NCBI GenBank assembly: GCA_046299415.1
Contig: JBKBII010000001.1
Location: 1-64,000, forward strand
DNA from: JBKBII01 sp046299415
GTDB taxonomy: Bacteria > Pseudomonadota > Gammaproteobacteria > Ectothiorhodospirales > Ectothiorhodospiraceae
Reading direction: 5' to 3'
Length of the DNA: 64,000 nucleotides
Part shown: piece after piece, positions 1-8,481 of the stretch
Layout of the letters: each line of letters opens with the position of its first letter
Position numbering within the stretch: position 1 is the first letter of the stretch
Notes under the pieces: generated by a model
The model's database searches: none
What the model was told of the DNA's origin: nothing
The model's input: only the letters and a program-made list of their open reading frames with translations
Position numbers and translations under genes: made by a program

Positions 1-847
1 TGATCAGGCGTTCGACCTGCTCCAGCGCGGGTTCGATGCCGTCGCGTTGATCCGCCGGCAGCGCGTCGAGCTGCTGGCGAACGACGGCCAGCGGTGTTTT
101 CAACGCGTGCGCCAGATCCGCCAGGTGTTCGCGCGAGCGTTTGACCAGCGCAGCGCTGTGGTCGAGAAGACTGTGCAAGTCGTCGATCAGCGGTTCGAGT
201 TCGAGAGGGATCGGTCCGATCACTCGCGTGGTTTCTCCGCGCCGGAGCTGTTCCAGCGCCCGGCGCGTGGCGCCTAGGGGTCGCGTGGTGTAGTGCACCA
301 CCGCCACGGCGCTGAGGGTCAGAACGATGGCCAGCAGACCGAGTGCAACCAGCAATGGGCGCACGATCGAGGCCAGGTGGCGATCGATTTCCGTTTCCGG
401 GGCGGTGACGATGATCGTCAGTGGATCATCCAGTCCCGGCGCGAAGCCGCGGTGGACGTAGGCCAGAAGTCGCTGATCCGCAGGCCCGGGAAAATCGTGA
501 ATCGTCTGGGGCTCGCTCATGGGTTCGTCGAGGGCATCCAGCCACAACGAGCGCGAAGTCGCGATGGGCTCACTGTTGATCGAGATTTGCCAATACCAGC
601 CCGAGCGGACGCGCTCGAAGGCGGCGTCGCCGATGTCGCGCAGCAGCACGATGTCATCGTTGTCGTCGAGTTCGATGACGGCGAGCAGGCCGAGCGCGAC
701 GGATTCCAGACGGTCGAGGAAGGTTTGATCGACGAAGCGTTCGAGCGCGCGGTGCAGGACGAGTCCGGCGCTGGTCAGCACCAGCGCGACGAGGCAGAAC
801 GTGGCGATCGCGATGCGGCCACGCAGCGAGCGTGTGAGGGACATCAT
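1..847 (-). CDS. PhoQ-like sensor histidine kinase (3' end off the window)
   Basis: Inner-membrane sensor kinase that should phosphorylate the regulator encoded just upstream. The start ATG (847-845) overlaps the regulator stop as ATGA, so the two are translationally coupled. About 282 residues are visible: a transmembrane helix near residues 11-31, a periplasmic part, a second helix near 150-170, a HAMP-like linker, and the dimerisation helix with the phospho-acceptor motif LAHALKTPLA. An H-x-LKTP box rather than HELRTP is typical of the PhoQ branch. The ATPase domain lies beyond position 1. The signal sensed (Mg2+, cationic peptides) is inferred from the family only. Confidence 0.88.
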   Translation of the reverse strand, partial: MMSLTRSLRGRIAIATFCLVALVLTSAGLVLHRALERFVDQTFLDRLESVALGLLAVIELDDNDDIVLLRDIGDAAFERVRSGWYWQISINSEPIATSRSLWLDALDEPMSEPQTIHDFPGPADQRLLAYVHRGFAPGLDDPLTIIVTAPETEIDRHLASIVRPLLVALGLLAIVLTLSAVAVVHYTTRPLGATRRALEQLRRGETTRVIGPIPLELEPLIDDLHSLLDHSAALVKRSREHLADLAHALKTPLAVVRQQLDALPADQRDGIEPALEQVERLI

Positions 848-1623
848 CGCGAGGACGTCGAGGTCCCAATGCTTGGCCGAGACGTCAAGGATTCCGGTTG
901 GGCCTCGAGTTCCGGCGCAGAAGGTTCGATCGTCGCGGTTGGCACGCCGTCTGAAGTCGCGGATTCCGGGTTGATCAGGCGGTAGCCTTGGCCACGCAGG
1001 GTTTCGATGCGGTCGCGACCGATCTTTCGACGCAGCCTCGAGATAATGACTTCGAGCGAGTTGAAGTCGGTTTCCGAACCGTAGGAGTACAGATGTTCGG
1101 CCAGTTCTGCGCGACTGACGAGTTGTTTGGCACGGAGCATCAAGAACGCCAGTACCTGGGCCTCGAATCCTGTCAGTTTCAATGGCATGCCATTGAGGGT
1201 GAAGTCCCCGGTCTGCGTATCGTGCTCCAGGGTGCCGAGCACGAGAACGGGCCGGATGTGACCCTGGGCACGACGAATCAGCGCGCCGATCCGCAATAAC
1301 ACTTCGTCCATGCGGAAGGGTTTGGTGACATAGTCGTCGGCGCCGGCACGGAAGCCTGCGAGTTTGTCCGAGAATTCGTCACGGGCGGTGAGGATCAGGA
1401 CCGGGAAGCGGGCGCCGTTGCGTCGCCAGTTGTCGAGCACGCGCAGCCCGTCTTGCCCCGGTAAGCCGAGGTCGAGGATCGCGCAATCGTAGGTCTCGGT
1501 GCTGCCGAGAAACTCCGCTTGCGCACCATCGCCGGTGGCATCGACGACGTAGCGGGCATTTTCCAGCGCGGCGACGATCGCGTTGCGCAGCTGGGGGTCA
1601 TCTTCGGCGACGAGCAGTTTCAT
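844..1623 (-). CDS. PhoP/OmpR-family response regulator
   Basis: DNA-binding response regulator of 259 residues, cytoplasmic partner of the adjoining PhoQ-like kinase. The receiver domain (1-115) has the acidic pair E7/D8/D9, phosphorylated Asp51 in AILDLGLP, Thr79 in LILTA and Lys101 in YVTKPF. A winged-helix domain (about 125-222) ends with the recognition hairpin RGQGYRL. An extra tail of about 35 Ser/Pro/Thr-rich residues follows the wing, which the family normally lacks. The nearest genes are a PepSY protein upstream and the MacAB exporter further on; both are plausible targets, but no binding site was identified. Confidence 0.92.
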   Translation of the reverse strand: MKLLVAEDDPQLRNAIVAALENARYVVDATGDGAQAEFLGSTETYDCAILDLGLPGQDGLRVLDNWRRNGARFPVLILTARDEFSDKLAGFRAGADDYVTKPFRMDEVLLRIGALIRRAQGHIRPVLVLGTLEHDTQTGDFTLNGMPLKLTGFEAQVLAFLMLRAKQLVSRAELAEHLYSYGSETDFNSLEVIISRLRRKIGRDRIETLRGQGYRLINPESATSDGVPTATIEPSAPELEAQPESLTSRPSIGTSTSSR

Positions 1624-1661
1624 CGAGCCACCTCATTGGATGTGCCACGGTGTTGGGTGTT

Positions 1662-2162
1662 TCATCGTTCGTCCGGCCGAGGGTGTTCGTGTTCGTCGGG
1701 ACGTGGTCGTCGATCGGGTCTCGTGTCAGCGGCTCTGCGGGCGGCGATCTGACCACGGCCGTCGATCTCGAGCCAGTCGCCGGTGCTGGCGTCGAAACGG
1801 ATGCGCAGGACGTTTCGTTCGGCGGTGATGAAGCGGAGTTCGTAGACGGCCGGGGCCTGTTCATGGCGCAGCCCGGAGGACAGGCTGGCGTCGATCAGCT
1901 GTGCGTCATAGCGCGCCTGTACCTGTTCGACCAAGGCCTCGATGGAATCGAGGCCGGCGGTATCCACCGTTTGATGCTCGATTGCGCGGCCGCCAGCGTC
2001 TCTCGTGAAGGGGGCTGTGGAGCCCCGTGTCGAGTCGGCAGTCGGGTCGGCGCCGTGGCGTTGAGCCAGTTGCCAACCGGCACCCACGCCGATGATGAGG
2101 GCTGCGACGCTCAGCAGAACGCCGCTCGGTAGAACCCAGCGAAAGATCGAGGCGTTGGACAT
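1662..2162 (-). CDS. Membrane-anchored PepSY-type protein
   Basis: A 166-residue protein with one N-terminal transmembrane helix (about residues 8-30) followed by a periplasmic PepSY-like segment near 105-140, recognisable from the VYELRFI...LRIRFDASTG pattern of short beta strands. The C-terminal 25 residues are Arg/Pro/Asp-rich and look disordered. It lies 38 bp upstream of the PhoP-type regulator on the same strand and is probably the first gene of that operon. PepSY proteins are often encoded beside PhoPQ-type systems, where they may modulate the sensor; that role is inferred. Confidence 0.75.
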   Translation of the reverse strand: MSNASIFRWVLPSGVLLSVAALIIGVGAGWQLAQRHGADPTADSTRGSTAPFTRDAGGRAIEHQTVDTAGLDSIEALVEQVQARYDAQLIDASLSSGLRHEQAPAVYELRFITAERNVLRIRFDASTGDWLEIDGRGQIAARRAADTRPDRRPRPDEHEHPRPDER

Positions 2163-2532
2163 AAGGCGATCGCGGTTGTGTTCGGCAAGTTTACGAGCGT
2201 GTCGAGTCGGAGCCTAACTGAGCTTGAATGAACCTGCGCGCGGGTGGTGTTGGCGTTGGCCAAGTCGCACGCTACGGGCGGCTCGAGGCTGTTTCACGCC
2301 CTTCGAGACGTTCTTCATTCAAGTTTCTGCAAGGCCAGGTTATGGATCCTACACAGTGTCAAATGCTGAAGAAATCGTCCTGAGCGGGTGCCGCGCACGG
2401 CGCCCGGAGTGCAGTGACCGAGACATGACAAGGCGTTGGGCGGGGAATCGGGCACTGTGCAGTCCTGTCAATCGTGGCGCGGCCAGAGTGTTCAGCGTTT
2501 CCTCAGTCTTGAGGGCCGACGGGGTGACCGCC
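2163..2532. other. Divergent intergenic region
   Basis: About 370 bp separating the reverse-strand PepSY/two-component operon from the forward-strand PepSY gene, so it should hold promoters for both directions. The forward frame stays open across much of it, but the predicted peptide is Arg/Cys-rich and lacks a signal sequence, so I do not count it as coding. I see no clear promoter or operator. Confidence 0.4.
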
Positions 2533-3240
2533 ATGCAGCCATGCGACAAGCGCCGACGTTCGAAGATCGCCGCAGCATCCGTGTTCGGGATGCTCACTCT
2601 ACTGGGGGTGTCGTGGACGGCGTCTTCAGCATCATCGGACCGGTCGCCCGATGTCATGCCGCGGCCAGAACCGACCCTGATAGCCGCTCCCACGAGTTCG
2701 TCGGCGCCGTTGGCTGCGCTCGACGGGCGTGGCATATGGGTTGCGGCGCGCCTCAGCGAGCGCTTTCGCGATGCCTGGATCATCGAGGACGAAGGCGCTC
2801 GACAGTTGGTAGAGATGCGCGGGTCGTTTGCCGATGAGATCGCGCCCCGGCTCGCGTTGGGGGAGGCCGCGCGTTGGTTGCTCGAGCCGACGCGTCGCGG
2901 CTGGCAGGTGCTCGCCGTCGAAATCGAGGGAGAGCGCCTCGAACACCGTCGGGGCGGGGCGCGAGAAGGTCGCGGAGGGGATTTGGCTCCAGACACGGCG
3001 GCGGGTTCGCGCAGTGGAAAGCGGTGGCATGAGCACCTGTCGGATCTCGGTTTTGAAGTTCTCGAAGGGCCGATCTGGACGGGTTTGCATCATGAGGCGA
3101 TTGTCACGAATCCATTCGGCGAGCGCGTGCAGATCCACTTCGATGCGGACGGCGAGGTCTACAAGGAGCGCCATCGTTTCGATCCCTGGCCGCAGGATCT
3201 GGTGGACGATGCTATCGACGGGTCGTCGACCAAACGATAA
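2533..3240 (+). CDS. Exported protein with C-terminal PepSY-like domain
   Basis: A 235-residue protein. The start at ATG 2533 is chosen because a GGGG ribosome site lies about 8 bases ahead and a signal peptide (basic n-region, hydrophobic stretch SVFGMLTLLGVSW) follows directly. Longer in-frame starts exist upstream but add an unlikely Arg/Cys-rich leader. The middle (about 60-130) looks like a small beta domain. The end (about 165-230) matches the PepSY pattern with a FGERVQIHFDADGEVY strand pair. It is the first of two exported PepSY-type genes ahead of macAB. Function is unknown; extracytoplasmic location is inferred. Confidence 0.65.
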   Translation: MQPCDKRRRSKIAAASVFGMLTLLGVSWTASSASSDRSPDVMPRPEPTLIAAPTSSSAPLAALDGRGIWVAARLSERFRDAWIIEDEGARQLVEMRGSFADEIAPRLALGEAARWLLEPTRRGWQVLAVEIEGERLEHRRGGAREGRGGDLAPDTAAGSRSGKRWHEHLSDLGFEVLEGPIWTGLHHEAIVTNPFGERVQIHFDADGEVYKERHRFDPWPQDLVDDAIDGSSTKR

Positions 3241-3902
3241 ATGCGCGCGTGCCGAATGCGATTGCGCCTGACCGGCCGTTCGTGCGTGATCGGGGCTTTG
3301 CCGCGGGCCGGATTTGTCGCTGAAGGCGTCCCGGAGGCACGTCTGAGCTCAACATGGGTGGGTCGGCAGGGTGTCGTCTGGGTAACTGGCGCGACGGTTC
3401 GGGGCTTGCGGTCAGGCGGCGTGCGGCCCGGTGCTGAAGGCAGTGGCGCGGAATGGCAAGGCGGGTGAGGCTTGATTCTTGCTTTTCGGACGCCATCCGC
3501 AGCGTCTGAAGGTCTCCTGGCTGCAGTTGCCCGATGATGACGAACGGCGTACTGGCGCTGCGGTCCCCCGGCGGCCGTGGCGTCGGCGATTCCCATGCGG
3601 TCAGTGACGCGTTTTCGTCCCGGCGGTTCTTGTCGCAGCGAGGGTACCGACGCTGTTCGAGGCTNNNNNNNNNNNNNNNNNNNNNNNNNNNNNNNNNNNN
3701 NNNNNNNNNNNNNNNNNNNNNNNNNNNNNNNNNNNNNNNNNNNNNNNNNNNNNNNNNNNNNNTTCGGGCCTGCGCAAACACGGTGGCGTTGGAGCGCAAG
3801 ACGGGCCTTGAACGGAAATTGAATCGCTGATTTCGGTTTGGTTGGGACGGAGTCCGGCAACATCTGCCTCGCATCAACGGCAAACCACAGGAGGACGGTG
3901 CA
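3241..3902. other. Intergenic region with assembly gap; no gene seen
   Basis: About 660 bp including a run of 98 unknown bases. Open frames on both strands run into the N block, but none has a recognisable domain, a ribosome site or good codon use. The last 60 bases supply the leader of the next gene, with an AGGAGG-type ribosome site just before 3903. Confidence 0.5.
3665..3762. other. Scaffold gap (98 N)
   Basis: A continuous block of N. The true length and content here are unknown, so spacing between the PepSY genes on either side should not be interpreted. A gap at this point often reflects a repeat, hairpin or very GC-rich stretch that broke assembly. Confidence 0.99.
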
Positions 3903-4805
3903 ATGAAACATACGAAACAGATGATTGAAACGAACGATCGTGACCCTGGATCGAGCACGCTGACGCGTGGCGAACTTCAGGCTCGCGTCTCCCGAAATGC
4001 CCCGGCGCTCATGCGCACGACGTTGGCGATGGTGGTCGGGGGCATGATGTGGATCGGCGGCGCTCAGGCGGCTGACCGTGTGACCGGTGTGGTGACCGAC
4101 GTCTTCGGTCAGGACGTCATTCTGGATCGTGGTGGCGAGCGGTTCCTGGTACGGGGTCTGGACCGCGCACCGGCGCTCGATACCGAGATCACGGTGCGCG
4201 GAGAATTGCAGGGCAATACGCTGACGCAGGCGCGTTTTGCAGATCAGCCATCAGCGGAACCGCGCACCGGTTCTCGTGCCGAGCGGCACTCGGCAGACGG
4301 TCGCGAGGCCCAGCGAGCCGCTCGTGCCGATTCAGCGCCATCGGCGAACTGGGGTGCCGGACGCTTTGCTCAGGATCGCTGGAACGCACCGACGGAGATG
4401 CATTTGCCCCGCGCGGCGCGTGATCAACTCAGCGCTCTGGGACTGGGCGAAGTAGGCTACCTGGAGCCCAAGTCCAGTCATGTGCGCGGTTACACCACCA
4501 ATGCTCAGGGCCTTCCGGTTGAAGTGAAGTTCGAGTACGACGGTTCGCTGCGTGAATATGGTGTCGCCAAAAGCCTCCGCAAACAGATGCGCAATATCGG
4601 ACGTTATCAGTCGATTTCACCGCAGAACCTGATTCAGGCGGTCGAGAGCGAGGGTTTTCGCAATGCTCGGGTGATCGACTTCAAGAAACGCCACGCCGAG
4701 GTACTCGGGGAGCATGCGGAGCTGGGTTTGATGCGGCTCGATGTCGCGCCTGACGGCACGATCCTGAAGGCTCGCGTTCAGCCGCAGGGTTGGTGGGGCG
4801 GCTGA
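3903..4805 (+). CDS. Exported OB-like/PepSY-repeat protein
   Basis: A 300-residue protein with a strong AGGAGG ribosome site. A long n-region precedes a hydrophobic signal segment (about residues 38-55, ending AQAAD). Residues 57-105 form a small beta domain (VTGVVTDVFGQDVILDRGG) resembling periplasmic OB/DUF5666-type folds. A charged linker follows, then two PepSY-like repeats (about 165-220 and 235-297) ending in beta strands such as VEVKFEYDG and MRLDVAPDG. It sits 360 bp upstream of macAB on the same strand. The role is unknown; a periplasmic modulator linked to the envelope-stress genes here is a reasonable inference. Confidence 0.7.
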   Translation: MKHTKQMIETNDRDPGSSTLTRGELQARVSRNAPALMRTTLAMVVGGMMWIGGAQAADRVTGVVTDVFGQDVILDRGGERFLVRGLDRAPALDTEITVRGELQGNTLTQARFADQPSAEPRTGSRAERHSADGREAQRAARADSAPSANWGAGRFAQDRWNAPTEMHLPRAARDQLSALGLGEVGYLEPKSSHVRGYTTNAQGLPVEVKFEYDGSLREYGVAKSLRKQMRNIGRYQSISPQNLIQAVESEGFRNARVIDFKKRHAEVLGEHAELGLMRLDVAPDGTILKARVQPQGWWGG

Positions 4806-5165
4806 ATCAGGACTGACCCCATCGGGCAGGTTGGAGGTGACGTTCGCGGGCGGTTCGCTGCGAGCGTCACCCGCCTTTTGCCAGAACCAGCCGGACAGGT
4901 ACCGATCAGCACAAGTCCTTGCAGTGGAGGTGTGCGCTGCGTTGGCCGGCGCTTGGGTCAAAGGAGCGGTCTTAGGCTGTGTTTCTGTTCGATTTTCTGA
5001 CTTCAAAGCAGCGGTGAGGCGTGCGCACTCCGGGTGTCTTGTTGCTCATCGAAGGCGGTAAAGGCAGGGAGCGTTCACAGCTGTTGATGGTGCGACGCTC
5101 TCGTATTCGAGTCCCGTGACTGGCTCCATGTTTGGCGTTTGGAAACTAATGAATGAGGTGAGAGC
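4806..5165. other. Intergenic region before macA
   Basis: About 360 bp between the PepSY gene and macA. It contains a weak terminator-like hairpin near its start (listed separately) and must carry the macA promoter, though no convincing -35/-10 pair was found. No coding signal was seen. Confidence 0.45.
4836..4879 (+). terminator. Weak terminator-like hairpin
   Basis: A perfect 7-bp stem (GGTGACG at 4836-4842 with CGTCACC at 4865-4871) is followed after four bases by TTTT. It lies about 30 bases after the stop of the PepSY gene. The loop is long (22 bases) and the U tract short, so termination may be inefficient. Confidence 0.35.
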
Positions 5166-6314
5166 ATGAGCAGACACCGATGGTCTTCCACGGTCAGATG
5201 GGTCGCCATATTCGGTGCGATGCTGGCCATGCCGCTCGTGGCCATGCCCGCCGATTGGTGGCCATGGCGCAGCGGCGCCGACGCCTCGCAGTGGCGGACG
5301 GCGCTGGTCGAGCGGGGCTCGATCGAGCGGGTGATTCTGGCCACGGGGCGACTGCGTCCGGCGGAGTTCGTCGATGTCGGCGCGCAGGTCTCGGGGCAGC
5401 TCGAGCGCTTGCATGTGCGCGAGGGCGATCGGGTTCAGCGCGGCGAGCTGCTGGCGGAGATCGACCCGACTCTGGCCGAGGCGCGCCTGGCGGAGCTTGA
5501 AGCCTCCACCGAGGACCTTCGTGCCCGTATTCGCGCCAAGCAGGCTGATATCGCGTTGGCGCGGACGCTCGCGCAGCGTGCCGAGCATCTGTTCGGGCTC
5601 GATGCCGGTTCTCGCGAGGACATGGAGGTCGCGCGTTCGACCCTGATCGTGCGACAGGCCGAACTCGAGGCATTGGAGGCCAATCTCCGTCAGATCGATG
5701 CGAGCTTGCGTACGGCGCGCGCCAATCTCGAGTACACGCGCATTCACGCGCCGATCGACGGTGTGGTCACGACGGTCGAGGCGCGCGTTGGACAGACCTT
5801 GAATGCCTCGCAGCAGGCGCCGGTGGTGTTGCGTATTGCGAATCTCGATCGAATGCGCGTCGAGGCCCAGGTTTCCGAGGCCGACGTTCTGCGTCTCGAA
5901 CCGGGCATTCCGGCGCGTTTCTCTCCGCTCGGGCGGCGTGATCTGGTGTGGGAATCGGTGCTGGAGACGGTGCTGCCCGAGCCCGATGAGCTCAACGACG
6001 TTGTCTTTTATCCGGCGATCTTCGAGGTCGATAACCCGGAGGGCGTGTTGCGTAGCCGGATGACGGTTCAGGTGCATTTCGTCATCGCCCGCGCCGACGA
6101 AACTCTGAGGATTCCACTGAGCTACCTGGTCGATCGCACCGAGAATCGCGGACGGGTCTGGGTACTGGCAGAAGGACAGGCGATTCAGCGCGAGGTGCGT
6201 CTTGGCCTAAACAATGACACCAGTGTCGCGGTGCTCGAAGGCCTTGCGGTGGACGAGCGCGTGATCGACCCCCGAAGCCTGGCGGCTCAAACAGCGCGCG
6301 GGGGGCGCTCATGA
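5166..6314 (+). CDS. macA: MacA-type periplasmic adaptor of a tripartite exporter
   Basis: A 382-residue membrane-fusion protein that links the MacB ATPase to an outer-membrane channel. A GAGGTGAGAGC ribosome site precedes the ATG. The N-terminal anchor lies at about residues 12-30. The lipoyl half-motifs flank an alpha-helical hairpin (about 100-185, Ala/Arg/Glu-rich), and the return half-motif reads YTRIHAPIDGVV. Beta-barrel and membrane-proximal domains fill 210-370. The stop overlaps the macB start by ATGA, so the two are co-translated. Substrates of the family include macrolides, peptides and lipoproteins; which applies here is unknown. Confidence 0.93.
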   Translation: MSRHRWSSTVRWVAIFGAMLAMPLVAMPADWWPWRSGADASQWRTALVERGSIERVILATGRLRPAEFVDVGAQVSGQLERLHVREGDRVQRGELLAEIDPTLAEARLAELEASTEDLRARIRAKQADIALARTLAQRAEHLFGLDAGSREDMEVARSTLIVRQAELEALEANLRQIDASLRTARANLEYTRIHAPIDGVVTTVEARVGQTLNASQQAPVVLRIANLDRMRVEAQVSEADVLRLEPGIPARFSPLGRRDLVWESVLETVLPEPDELNDVVFYPAIFEVDNPEGVLRSRMTVQVHFVIARADETLRIPLSYLVDRTENRGRVWVLAEGQAIQREVRLGLNNDTSVAVLEGLAVDERVIDPRSLAAQTARGGRS

Positions 6315-8479
6315 GCGAGATCTCAAGCGATCAGAGGCATTCGGATGCGCTGGGTGCTGAGGGCTCTGAGGGGACCGCGAGAGCGGACGATGTGATCCTC
6401 GACGCCAGAGGATTGGTGCGGCGCTACGGCTTCGGTGAGTCCGCGGTGACGGTCCTGCATGGCGTCGATCTGACGATTCGTCGCGGTGAGTACATCGCGA
6501 TCATCGGCAGTTCGGGTTCCGGCAAGTCGACCCTGATGAACCTGCTCGGCGCGCTCGATCAACCCAATGAGGGCGAGGTTCGGGTTGGTGGACGGTCGTT
6601 GCGGGCGATGACGAGCGATGAGCTCGCGACGCTTCGCAGCCGTCGCTTCGGCTTCATCTTCCAGCGCTATCACTTGATCGAAGCGCTCGATGCGTTGGAG
6701 AACGTCGAACTGCCGGCGACTTATATCGGTCAGCTCGGTACCCGGGCGCGACACGAACGCGCACAGACGCTACTTGCCCAGATGGGGCTCGAGGGTCGGG
6801 AGCATCATGCGCCGCGCGAGTTGTCCGGGGGGCAGTGTCAGCGGGTTGCGATTGCCCGGGCCTTGATGAATGACCCCGAGGTGCTGTTCGCTGACGAGCC
6901 AACCGGTGCGCTGGATTCGGCGTCGGGAGCGGCCGTGCTCGACACGCTTGAGCGCCTGAATCGCGAAGGCCGAACGATCGTCATGGTGACCCATGATCCA
7001 AAGATCGCCGCTCGCGCCGGGCGTGTGATCGAGATTAAGGATGGCCGCATCGTTGCCGATCGGCGGCGAGAAGAGGCGACACTGAACCGACCCAACGGGC
7101 AGGCGATACCACAGACGACAGCGAACGATGACAGTGCTGTCTGGTCGCCGGTCGGGGCGGACACGTGCCGTGCCGTCGGCGTGAATATCCAGCAGGGCGT
7201 GAATGCATCGCTTCAACCTCGTTCTGGCGCAGCGGGCGTCGTTGCGGCGTATCCGCGTCAAGCCGGCGCCGCGTTGTTGACCGTTATGCTGTCATCCTGG
7301 TCGATGGCGTTGCGTTCGCTGGCACGCAATCGCCTGCGGACGTTCCTGACGCTCACCGGGGTGTTGATCGGTGTGGCGTCCGTGGTGGCCTTGGTCGGCA
7401 TTGGACAGGGCGCTCGTGATCGGATGATCGAGGACGTCACCGCATTGGGCTCCAACCTGCTGGAAGTCCGCTCTGGCGCGCGCAGCGTGCGTGGTTCGGG
7501 CGGCGAACGGGCTCGTTTCGATGAGGATACGGTGGCAGGGGTTCGGGCGCTCGACGGTGTGCATGCTGCGAGTCCTGAAGCGTACGCGGCACAGACAGTC
7601 CGCTACGAACGCGAAGATCGAATGATTACGGTACAGGGCGTCGATCCGCAATGGCCGCAGGTGCGCGAATGGCCGGTGGCGCTCGGCCGTTTTCTCGATG
7701 CCGAACACGTCTCGAGTTATGCGCTGGTGGCGGTGATTGGCGCCACCACGCGCGACCAGTTGTTCGGCCCCGGAGTTGATCCGGTCGGCGAGATCATTCT
7801 GATCGGCGCGAGTCCGTTCCGCGTGATCGGGGTCATGGCCGCGACTGGCGTGACGACCGGCGGTGGTCGCCATGACCGCGACGATCAGATCTGGGTGCCG
7901 TTCACGACCGCCGGATCGCGTTTGTTCGGCGAACTCACCTTCGATCGTTTCGTCGTGCGGGCGGCGGATCATGTCGATCCGCTGGCACTCGAGAGTGACA
8001 TCGTATCGGCGTTGGAGGCGCGCTACCCCCCGGACAGCTTCCATGTGCGCAATCAGGCGGATCAGCTGGCGGTGCGTGAGGCGGCGCAGGCGACCTTCAC
8101 GCGGTTGTTGGCCGCCATTGCGGCGATTGCGCTGATCGTCGGTGGCATTGGCGTGATGAACATCATGCTGGTTTCGGTGGCGGAACGCGTACAGGAGATC
8201 GGTGTACGGATGGCGGTGGGCGCGCGCGAGCGCGACGTGATGGCGCAGTTTCTCGTCGAGTCGATCGTGGTGTGCGCCTTGGGCGGGCTGATCGGGGTGG
8301 CCTTGGGCCTCGGCGTGGGCGCGGCAGCCGACGCGACCGGCGATTGGCGCATGGCCTACTCCTGGGCGCCGGTGCTGGCGGCGATGAGCTCGGCGGTGCT
8401 GACCGGCTTGCTGTTCGGGCTCTGGCCCGCCCGTCGAGCGGCGCGCATGAATCCCGTTCAAGCGTTGTCTGGAGGCTGA
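6311..8479 (+). CDS. macB: MacB-type ABC exporter, ATPase fused to permease
   Basis: A 722-residue inner-membrane ABC exporter. The N-terminal ATPase shows Walker A GSSGSGKST (about 66-74), signature LSGGQCQRVAIARAL and Walker B VLFADEPTGALD. After a long variable linker, a first transmembrane helix (about 330-360) leads into a large periplasmic MacB domain. The final three helices form an FtsX-type permease with motif GGIGVMNIMLVSV. It is about 75 residues longer than E. coli MacB, mainly through the N-terminal leader and the linker. It overlaps macA and is followed at once by the TolC-like gene, completing the tripartite set. Confidence 0.95.
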   Translation: MSEISSDQRHSDALGAEGSEGTARADDVILDARGLVRRYGFGESAVTVLHGVDLTIRRGEYIAIIGSSGSGKSTLMNLLGALDQPNEGEVRVGGRSLRAMTSDELATLRSRRFGFIFQRYHLIEALDALENVELPATYIGQLGTRARHERAQTLLAQMGLEGREHHAPRELSGGQCQRVAIARALMNDPEVLFADEPTGALDSASGAAVLDTLERLNREGRTIVMVTHDPKIAARAGRVIEIKDGRIVADRRREEATLNRPNGQAIPQTTANDDSAVWSPVGADTCRAVGVNIQQGVNASLQPRSGAAGVVAAYPRQAGAALLTVMLSSWSMALRSLARNRLRTFLTLTGVLIGVASVVALVGIGQGARDRMIEDVTALGSNLLEVRSGARSVRGSGGERARFDEDTVAGVRALDGVHAASPEAYAAQTVRYEREDRMITVQGVDPQWPQVREWPVALGRFLDAEHVSSYALVAVIGATTRDQLFGPGVDPVGEIILIGASPFRVIGVMAATGVTTGGGRHDRDDQIWVPFTTAGSRLFGELTFDRFVVRAADHVDPLALESDIVSALEARYPPDSFHVRNQADQLAVREAAQATFTRLLAAIAAIALIVGGIGVMNIMLVSVAERVQEIGVRMAVGARERDVMAQFLVESIVVCALGGLIGVALGLGVGAAADATGDWRMAYSWAPVLAAMSSAVLTGLLFGLWPARRAARMNPVQALSGG

Positions 8480-8481
8480 GC

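Noticed and set aside
3159..3911. Reverse-strand open frames spanning the N block
   Set aside because: Continuity depends on unknown bases and the readable parts have no domain.
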